Shown: positions 58,063 to 64,000 of the stretch, one piece after another
Layout: every line of letters starts with the position of its first letter
How positions within the stretch are numbered: the first letter of the stretch is position 1
NCBI RefSeq assembly: GCF_900100945.1
Contig: NZ_FNCG01000020.1
Span: forward strand, 51,924-115,923
From: Mucilaginibacter gossypii
GTDB taxonomy: Bacteria; Bacteroidota; Bacteroidia; Sphingobacteriales; Sphingobacteriaceae
Direction of reading: 5' to 3'
DNA length: 64,000 nt
Program-made: the position numbers and the translations under genes
Notes under the pieces: model-generated
What the model was told of the DNA's origin: nothing
The model's input: the letters and a program-made list of their open reading frames with translations, nothing else
Databases searched by the model: none

Positions 58063-61000
58063 ATGGCCTCGACAGAAAATTATGAACTTTTGCTTGGCAA
58101 AATCAATACTTTCACCCGGAAGTATTATTTCAATAATTTTTTGCGTGGATTAATATTTTTAGGTGCCGGTCTTTTCTCAGCTTATGTAGTAATTACCCTA
58201 AGCGAATATTTCGGCAATTTCAGTATCCTGCTGCGTACCATTCTTTTTTACTTTTTTATCCTGTTTAATACAGTGCTTGTTTGCTGGCTGGTTTTACCAT
58301 CATTGCTGGCCTGGCTTAAGCTGGGCAAAACTTTAACGCATGATGAAGCTGCCGAAATTATTGGCAGGCATTTTAACGATGTTCATGATAAGCTGCTCAA
58401 TACCCTGCAGCTAAAAAAGCTTGCTGCCGAAGATGAAAGTCACCGTGCACTCATCGAGGCCAGTATCGACCAAAAGATAGAGGCGCTTAAACCGGTAAGC
58501 TTTCCATCTGCTATCAACCTTAAAGAAAACACCAAATATTTAAAATGGGCGCTTGGTCCGCTGGGGGTAATTATCATCATTGCATTGGCGGCGCCTTCTG
58601 TATTAACCGAAAGTACTAAAAGACTGATCAGGCATAACGAATATTTTGTTCCTGCTGCTCCGTTCAGGTTTATTGTATTGAACAAAACACTCTCAGTTGT
58701 GCAGGGGAGTGATTTAAAGCTCGACCTTAAACTGGAAGGCGATAAGCTGCCCGCAGATGTTTATGTTGAAACAGGGGAGAATACGTTTAAATTGGATAAA
58801 GATAACATCAGCCGTTTTCATTACCAGTTCAGCAACCTGCAGCAAAATACCCGCTTTAAGTTTTCTGGCAATGGCTTTAGTTCGGCTGTTTACGAAATCA
58901 AGGTAAATCAAAAGCCTGCACTGTTACACTTTGACGTTGACCTAAATTATCCGGCCTACCTCCATAAAAAAAATGAAAGGCTGCTAAATGCCGGCGATTT
59001 GACTATTCCTGCCGGTACAACTGTGAACTGGCAATTGCATACCCAGTATGCCAGTACATTGATGTTTGACATAAATGGGCAAAGCCACGTTACGGTACAA
59101 AATGGGCCAGACCTGTTTGAACACCGTGAGCGGATATTGAAAACGTCGGTTTACAAACTTTTACCGGTTAATGCACAGGTAAATCAGAGTGATTCGGCTA
59201 CATATCGCATCAACGTTGTTACTGACGAAGCGCCATCCATCTTTGTTGATGAAAAGCCAGATTCGGTAAGCATGAAAGCGTTTTATTTTAATGGCAAGAT
59301 CCAGGATGATCATGGTTTTTCATCGCTAACGTTTCATTATACCATCGCGGCTACAGGCAACAGCAAAGAAAGGGAATTTACCAAAAAGGTTAATGCAGAC
59401 CTGGCCCAAACACAAGCCGATTTCTTTTATTATTGGAACTTAAAGGAAATGGGCATTAATCCCGGCGACCATGTAAGCTACTTTTTTGAGGTTGCCGATA
59501 ACGACGAAGTGACCGGCCACAAAACAGCGCGTACAGCAAAACATACACTAAATGTGCCTGACAACAAGGAGATTAACCAACAGTTAAATGCGGGCTCAAA
59601 AGCTATAAAAGAAAAAATGGCTTCGGCTATAAAGCTGGCGGGACAGGTTGAACGCGACGCGCAAAAGCTTAATCAAAACCTGCTGAACAAAAATACACTC
59701 TCGTTTGATGAGAAAAAGCAGATAGAAGACCTGATGCAAAAGCGTAAAGACCTGGAAGATTTGGTAAAAGATATCCAGGCCGATAACAAAAAGAATTTAT
59801 ACAATCGCCAGGAAAACCAGCAGCAAACCGAAGAGATCATGGCTAAGCAAAAGCAGATTGAAGATTTGTTTAACAATGTACTTGATCAAAAAACAAAAGA
59901 GCTGCTTCAAAACCTGCAACAACTGTTAAACGAGCAACAAAAAGATGCTACCCGCGATGAATTATCCAAAATGCAGATGGATAATAAATCGTTAAAAAAG
60001 GAGCTCGACCGGGTGCTGGAACTTTACAAAAAGCTGGAGTTTGAGCAAAAGCTCAATCAAAACCTCGATCAGCTGAATAAGCTGGCCGATGAGCAGCAAA
60101 AACTATCTGATCAAACCAAACAGCCCGGTGCCGACCAGAAGAACCTTCAGCAGCAACAGGATAAGCTGAAGCGGGATTTTCAGGATGTGAAGAAAGGCTT
60201 CGATGAGTTGCAGAAGGTCAATGAGCAGTCCGAACGTAAATCAGACTATCAAAATCCTGAAAAGGAAACCAAAGATATTGAGCAGCAGATGGATCAAAGT
60301 GCCGGCGATCTGCAAAAAAAGGATAATTCAAAAGCCTCAAAATCGCAGCAGCAGGCAGCAAAGCAAATGAAGGAGCTTGCTGCAAAAATGCAAAAAGATA
60401 GCGACGAAGGCGAATCAAAAGAGAATGCTGTTGATGCCCAGCAGTTGAGGGAATTGTTAAAAAGCCTGGTTAACAGTTCGTTTAATCAGGAAAAGCTGAT
60501 GCAAACGCTTAAAAACACCAATCCTACAGATCCGTCATATGTTACGCTATCGCAAAATCAAAAGGATATAAAAGACAACTTGAAAACGGCCGAAGACAGC
60601 TTGTATGCCATCAGCAGGAGGGTGCCGCAGATCCAGTCGACAGTTAATAAGGAGATTACCAGTATCAACGAGCATATTGACCAGGCTCTTGAGTTTCTGG
60701 GCGACAGGCGTACGCTTGAGGCAAACCGCAACCAGCAATACGCTATGACATCCATGAACAACCTTGCCTTGATGCTGAGCGAAGCGCTTGAGCAAATGCA
60801 AAAAATGATGAATAAGGGCGGCAAAGGAGGCAAGGGAAAGCAGCAATCCATATCGCAATTGGCAAAAATGCAGCAACAGCTTAATCAAAATATGCAAAAG
60901 GCCCGCGAGCAGATGCAGCAACAAGGCAACCAGGGTAAAGGCCAGCAGGGCAATAGTGGTAATATGAGCGAGCAGTTTGCTAAAATGGCACGTCAGCAGC

Positions 61001-61392
61001 AGATGATACGGCAGGCTTTGCAACAAATTGACAGGGACGAAAATAAAGACGGGACAGGCGGATTGGGCAATTTGGATAAAATTTCGAAAGAAATGGAACA
61101 AACCGAACGTGATCTCGTAAACAGGAAGATTACAGATGACGCGCTAAAAAGGCAGCAGCAAATTCAAACCCGGTTATTAGAGGCCGAAAAGGCCGAGCAG
61201 CAACGAGATCAGGATCAGCAAAGAGAGAGCAATGCAGGTAAGGATTTGCCACCGGGATACATAAAGGCACTGCAGGGGTACCAGCAACAAAAAGCAAAGC
61301 AGACGGAGCAGATCAGAACGGTATCTCCGGCACTTAATTTGTATTATAAACAAAAAATAAAATCTTACTTTGATCAACTTAATGCCAAATAA
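58063..61392 (+). CDS. DUF4175 family membrane/coiled-coil protein
   Basis: From ATG 58063 (MASTENYELLLGKINTF) the product has 1109 residues; a TTG start 45 bp upstream is less likely. Two or three N-terminal helices (about 25-90) and one near 155-175 anchor it; a periplasmic beta-rich part follows (to about 500), then a very long Gln/Lys/Glu-rich coiled coil to the end with a Gly/Lys patch (KGGKGGKGKQQ). This is the DUF4175 layout, of unknown function. The RsbW-like gene and ybeY follow without gaps, as in many Bacteroidota. Confidence 0.85.
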   Translation: MASTENYELLLGKINTFTRKYYFNNFLRGLIFLGAGLFSAYVVITLSEYFGNFSILLRTILFYFFILFNTVLVCWLVLPSLLAWLKLGKTLTHDEAAEIIGRHFNDVHDKLLNTLQLKKLAAEDESHRALIEASIDQKIEALKPVSFPSAINLKENTKYLKWALGPLGVIIIIALAAPSVLTESTKRLIRHNEYFVPAAPFRFIVLNKTLSVVQGSDLKLDLKLEGDKLPADVYVETGENTFKLDKDNISRFHYQFSNLQQNTRFKFSGNGFSSAVYEIKVNQKPALLHFDVDLNYPAYLHKKNERLLNAGDLTIPAGTTVNWQLHTQYASTLMFDINGQSHVTVQNGPDLFEHRERILKTSVYKLLPVNAQVNQSDSATYRINVVTDEAPSIFVDEKPDSVSMKAFYFNGKIQDDHGFSSLTFHYTIAATGNSKEREFTKKVNADLAQTQADFFYYWNLKEMGINPGDHVSYFFEVADNDEVTGHKTARTAKHTLNVPDNKEINQQLNAGSKAIKEKMASAIKLAGQVERDAQKLNQNLLNKNTLSFDEKKQIEDLMQKRKDLEDLVKDIQADNKKNLYNRQENQQQTEEIMAKQKQIEDLFNNVLDQKTKELLQNLQQLLNEQQKDATRDELSKMQMDNKSLKKELDRVLELYKKLEFEQKLNQNLDQLNKLADEQQKLSDQTKQPGADQKNLQQQQDKLKRDFQDVKKGFDELQKVNEQSERKSDYQNPEKETKDIEQQMDQSAGDLQKKDNSKASKSQQQAAKQMKELAAKMQKDSDEGESKENAVDAQQLRELLKSLVNSSFNQEKLMQTLKNTNPTDPSYVTLSQNQKDIKDNLKTAEDSLYAISRRVPQIQSTVNKEITSINEHIDQALEFLGDRRTLEANRNQQYAMTSMNNLALMLSEALEQMQKMMNKGGKGGKGKQQSISQLAKMQQQLNQNMQKAREQMQQQGNQGKGQQGNSGNMSEQFAKMARQQQMIRQALQQIDRDENKDGTGGLGNLDKISKEMEQTERDLVNRKITDDALKRQQQIQTRLLEAEKAEQQRDQDQQRESNAGKDLPPGYIKALQGYQQQKAKQTEQIRTVSPALNLYYKQKIKSYFDQLNAK

Positions 61393-61393
61393 T

Positions 61394-61816
61394 ATGGAAG
61401 AGGCAAATGTTCAAACCAGCGAGCTATATACGTTGCAGCTGCCGTCAAAACCGGAGAGCATAACGTTGCTTGAGCAGCTGATAGAAGAAATTGCTGATAA
61501 ATATCATGTTGAGGAGGATACCTTCGCCAATATGATGACCTGCCTTAATGAAGCGGTTATTAATGCCATTATGCATGGTAACAAACAGGATGAAACAAAA
61601 AAAGTGATTGTTAATGCCGAAGTGGAACCGAAGCGTATCATCTGGACTGTTACAGATGAAGGCCCGGGCTTTGACTATAATAACCTTGCCGATCCTACAG
61701 CTCCCGAAAATCTCGAGAACCTCACCGGCCGCGGTGTGTTTATCATTAAACACCTTGCCGACCAATGTATTTTTAATGCCTCGGGTAATGAAATTGAACT
61801 TCACTTTAAGATCTGA
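61394..61816 (+). CDS. RsbW-like ATP-binding protein
   Basis: About 140 residues from ATG 61394 (an ATG at 61382 inside the DUF4175 gene is an alternative). A GHKL ATPase domain: N box NEAVINAIMHGN, G1 DEGPGFD, G2 GRGVFIIKHLAD. This is the anti-sigma-factor kinase type (RsbW/SpoIIAB), which phosphorylates an anti-sigma antagonist, but no sigma factor or antagonist is nearby. Its stop overlaps the ybeY start by one base (TGATG). Confidence 0.85.
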   Translation: MEEANVQTSELYTLQLPSKPESITLLEQLIEEIADKYHVEEDTFANMMTCLNEAVINAIMHGNKQDETKKVIVNAEVEPKRIIWTVTDEGPGFDYNNLADPTAPENLENLTGRGVFIIKHLADQCIFNASGNEIELHFKI

Positions 61817-62241
61817 TGCCCACGATTAATTTTTTTGAAGAAGACACAACCTTTAAGCCGAAACAAAAAGCGCAATTAAGACAATGGATAAAGGAAACGG
61901 TAATTGCCGAGGGCTTTAAACTGAAAGAGCTTAACTACATTTTTTGCTCAGACGCATACCTGCTGCAAATAAACCAGCAATATCTTGATCATGATACTTT
62001 TACCGACATTGTAACTTTTGATAATTCGGAAGTAGAGGGGGATATTGTTGGCGATATCTTTATTTCGATAGACCGCATCCGTGAAAATGGCGCCAAATTT
62101 AAAACCGGCGAAACCAATGAGCTGCACCGTGTTATCATTCACGGCGCCCTGCACCTGTTGGGTTACACGGATAAAAGTGTTGTTACAAAACAAAAAATGA
62201 CACAAAAAGAAGATGAGTACTTAGCTAAAAGAAATTTTTAG
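61816..62241 (+). CDS. ybeY: endoribonuclease YbeY
   Basis: 141 residues. YbeY is a zinc endoribonuclease for 16S rRNA 3'-end maturation and ribosome quality control. The metal site is HGALHLLGYTD: the first two His of the HGxLHLxGYDH motif are present, while the third His position carries a different residue (Thr-Asp-Lys), as I recall for other Bacteroidota YbeY. Length is normal. It overlaps the RsbW-like gene. In many Bacteroidota mnmG comes next; here a peroxidase gene does. Confidence 0.92.
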   Translation: MPTINFFEEDTTFKPKQKAQLRQWIKETVIAEGFKLKELNYIFCSDAYLLQINQQYLDHDTFTDIVTFDNSEVEGDIVGDIFISIDRIRENGAKFKTGETNELHRVIIHGALHLLGYTDKSVVTKQKMTQKEDEYLAKRNF

Positions 62242-62283
62242 CCTTACTTTTATAGTGGATTATAAAAATCAATTGTAAAAACC

Positions 62284-62799
62284 ATGAAAACACTGGCACT
62301 CATCATCGCCTTATTATTTGCCACCGCACCATCTTCAGTATATGATTTTAAACTGAAAACCATTGATGGCAAAGATTTTAGCCTGGCTAAATACAAAGGC
62401 AAAAAAGTATTGATCGTAAATACGGCTTCAAAATGCGGCTTCACCAAACAATACGCCGACCTGGAAAAACTATCTGAACAATACAAAGGCAAACTGGTAG
62501 TAGTAGGTTTCCCGGCCAATAACTTTGGCGGCCAGGAGCCGGGCACTAATCAGGACATTAAGACCTTTTGCAAAGAAAACTTTAACGTAAAATTCCCGAT
62601 GAGCGGTAAAGTAAGCGTTTTAGGTTTGGATATCGATCCGTTGTTTCAATACTTAACAACCGCTCCAAACCCTGATTTTACCGGTGACATCAAATGGAAT
62701 TTCGAAAAATTCCTCATAGACGAAAACGGTAAACTGATCCACCGTTTCAGATCGCAAACTACCCCGCTATCTGAGGATATCACCAAATATCTGAACTAA
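62284..62799 (+). CDS. glutathione peroxidase family protein, exported
   Basis: 171 residues, with an N-terminal signal (MKTLALIIALLFATAPSS). The active-site Cys51 lies in NTASKCGFTKQY, the Gln in FPANNFGGQEPG and the Trp in IKWNFEKFLID, which gives the usual Cys-Gln-Trp triad. Cys-type (not selenocysteine) enzymes in bacteria usually use thioredoxin. It probably detoxifies peroxides in the periplasm. A strong hairpin follows. Confidence 0.9.
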   Translation: MKTLALIIALLFATAPSSVYDFKLKTIDGKDFSLAKYKGKKVLIVNTASKCGFTKQYADLEKLSEQYKGKLVVVGFPANNFGGQEPGTNQDIKTFCKENFNVKFPMSGKVSVLGLDIDPLFQYLTTAPNPDFTGDIKWNFEKFLIDENGKLIHRFRSQTTPLSEDITKYLN

Positions 62800-63193
62800 G
62801 AATTTGCCTTTAAGGCACAGGCTGCCGGCGGTCGTTCCGGTTGCGCAGGATAGGTTTGAACAAAGTAAAGGGGCAAATGACCAATTGGTTGTTTGCCCCT
62901 TTACTGTTAAAGCGGGATTGATCTTTTAGGCTGGTGATTATAATTGTGCGAAGGTGAATAACAAGTGCCGCGAAGCCGGGCGGCAACGAATTATGGTAAT
63001 GATAAGGTTAGGCTTTAAAGATCACTAACAGGGGAGTTATTTTAACGAGGCCTTTTAGTTTCTTCTGTTCCAGCCCGCGCGGGTAGTGTAAATTATCCTT
63101 TAACAAAATTATCTGGAGCGTGCTTTGCAGTAAATATAAAATGCTAATTCCTAAATTATCCCGGGTTTCTTAATACCTATTATGGGGTATACG
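62800..63193. other. intergenic region downstream of the peroxidase gene
   Basis: No gene. It contains the terminator at 62864-62905. The remainder (62920-63190) shows nothing I can name. Confidence 0.45.
62864..62905. terminator. long hairpin downstream of the peroxidase gene
   Basis: AGTAAAGGGGCAAA and TTTGCCCCTTTACT pair perfectly over 14 bp, and the inner ACCAA/TTGGT pair too, giving 19 of 21 paired bases. No long T run, but it is the only candidate terminator before the convergent kinase gene. Confidence 0.6.
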
Positions 63194-64000
63194 CTAAAGG
63201 TTTAGTTTAAGACTGATGGATGTGCCTTTACCGTGGGCGGTATCAATTTTGAGTTCGGCGTTCAATCTTTTTGCCCGGGCGTAAATATTCCGGATGCCCA
63301 TGGTTTCGTGTTTGCGCACATCAGGGTCAAATCCGCGCCCGTCATCACGGATGCTGATCTGCAGCCGGTTTTTGTAAAGGTTGATTTCCAGAAACGCGTT
63401 TTGTGCCTCCGAATGTTTGACAACATTGTTTAATACTTCCTTAACAAGGAGGTATACCTGGCGCCTTTTTTCGCCGCTGATGGTAACCGGGGTTTCGCTA
63501 ATGGAGGTATTTACATGAAGGTCAATATTGCTGTATTCAAATATTTTAATGGCTTGTTTATGAATAAAGCCGGCCAGGTTGCTTACTTCGTCGTTTTCGG
63601 CATCAAGACTCCAGATAATTAACCTTACCTGGGTAGATATATCGGTGATGGCTTCATGAATAGCGTCTATCTCCTTAAAAGCGGGCTGATCGGCCGTTTT
63701 GCGGCTGAGCAATTCGGTCCTGAGCTTAATGCCGGAGATGCTTGCCCCTAAATCATCATGCACCTCACTGCTGATCCGCTGTCGTTCGCGCTGCAGGGCA
63801 AGTGCATTTTCATAGTCCTTTTTTTGTAAGCCGATGATGGACTGATAATATTTCCGTACCAGCAGGAAAGCGATGATTATGGCACTTAATACAGCCACCA
63901 CCTGCAGCCATAACTGTTGATACCATAAAGGCATAACGTCAAATTTAAAAATGAGCGGCTGGCTTAACTGGTTAAAACGGTCGGCAGCCACGGCTTCTAA
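63194..64000 (-). CDS. histidine kinase, C-terminal part (Y_Y_Y/HisKA_3 type), cut by window edge
   Basis: The frame is open to the right edge, so only the C-terminal 268 codons are visible. The start seen includes a tail of the extracellular part (LIFKFDVMPLWYQQLW), one membrane helix (LQVVAVLSAIIIAFLLV), a HisKA_3 dimerisation domain with the phosphorylated His in SSEVHDDLGASISG, and an ATPase domain (KEVLNNVVKHS, IRDDGRGFDPD, MGIRNIYARAKRL). A WYQQLW segment before the helix is typical of two-component proteins with a beta-propeller and Y_Y_Y domain. A NarL-type regulator is expected elsewhere. Confidence 0.88.
   Translation of the reverse strand, partial: LEAVAADRFNQLSQPLIFKFDVMPLWYQQLWLQVVAVLSAIIIAFLLVRKYYQSIIGLQKKDYENALALQRERQRISSEVHDDLGASISGIKLRTELLSRKTADQPAFKEIDAIHEAITDISTQVRLIIWSLDAENDEVSNLAGFIHKQAIKIFEYSNIDLHVNTSISETPVTISGEKRRQVYLLVKEVLNNVVKHSEAQNAFLEINLYKNRLQISIRDDGRGFDPDVRKHETMGIRNIYARAKRLNAELKIDTAHGKGTSISLKLNL

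Noticed and set aside
1..64000. CRISPR array, prophage or complete insertion sequence
   Set aside because: No regularly spaced direct repeats, no cas genes, no integrase or full transposase; the only transposase-like sequence is the HTH tail of the receptor at 28777-30678.

Overview
The window reads as chromosomal DNA of a Bacteroidota member, most likely family Sphingobacteriaceae and close to Mucilaginibacter or Pedobacter (inferred from protein style and gene content; no rRNA is present). Supporting signs are promoters of the Bacteroidota type (TTTG, about 19 nt, TAnnTTTG), near absence of Shine-Dalgarno sequences, a TonB receptor with a carboxypeptidase-like N-terminal domain, 7TMR-DISM, LytTR and Y_Y_Y-type sensors, many small lipoproteins, and intergenic palindromic repeats of the kinds common in this phylum.

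Layout. 0-5 kb: a small membrane protein, thiL, and divergent nadA/nadB (quinolinate from aspartate). 5-9.5 kb: palindromic repeat, tRNA-Gly(CCC), a gamma-carbonic-anhydrase-like protein, an Ig-like lipoprotein and mnmG. Two perfect parS-type sites lie exactly 108 bp apart just upstream of mnmG, with a degenerate third near 15.8 kb, so this region is probably close to the chromosome origin. 9.6-15.7 kb: CBU_0592-like membrane protein, Uup-like ABC-F ATPase, NAD(P)-binding protein, pirin, and an Mla-type lipid transporter (permease, ATPase, MCE protein). 16-20 kb: a beta-glucan locus (outer-membrane protein, GH16, GH30) whose two enzymes share a nearly identical three-repeat C-terminal module. 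20.9-28.3 kb: an AsmA-like/GT51 fusion, Mrp-type and Nfu-type Fe-S carriers, and modABC molybdate import. 28.8-30.7 kb: a 7TMR-DISM receptor fused to a transposase-type zinc ribbon and helix-turn-helix, the most unusual protein here.

30.7-47.6 kb is mixed: a LacI regulator, a lone receiver protein, an HMA/MauE membrane protein beside an HMA-like/AraC regulator, a beta-lactamase-fold hydrolase, small secreted proteins, a fatty acid hydroxylase, a LytS/LytTR pair, a cytochrome P460-like pair, and an ArsR-AHSA1-DoxX-YdeI operon with a clear promoter/operator and a one-base frameshift in the AHSA1 gene. 48.0-53.15 kb is bounded by a duplicated tRNA-Pro 3' end plus terminator and looks like an old tRNA-targeted insertion (FecA-like TonB receptor, decayed AT-rich membrane genes, polysaccharide deacetylase). 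53.6-57.9 kb holds a secreted HExxH lipoprotein with a partner, an orphan PAS membrane protein and a small membrane protein. 58-62.8 kb holds DUF4175, an RsbW-like ATPase, ybeY and a glutathione peroxidase. A Y_Y_Y-type histidine kinase runs off the right edge.

The strongest leads are the receptor-transposase fusion, the parS cluster at mnmG, the tRNA-Pro insertion footprint, the dispersed inverted-repeat families, and the possibility that an inversion separated ybeY from mnmG. No CRISPR array, integrase or intact insertion sequence was seen.
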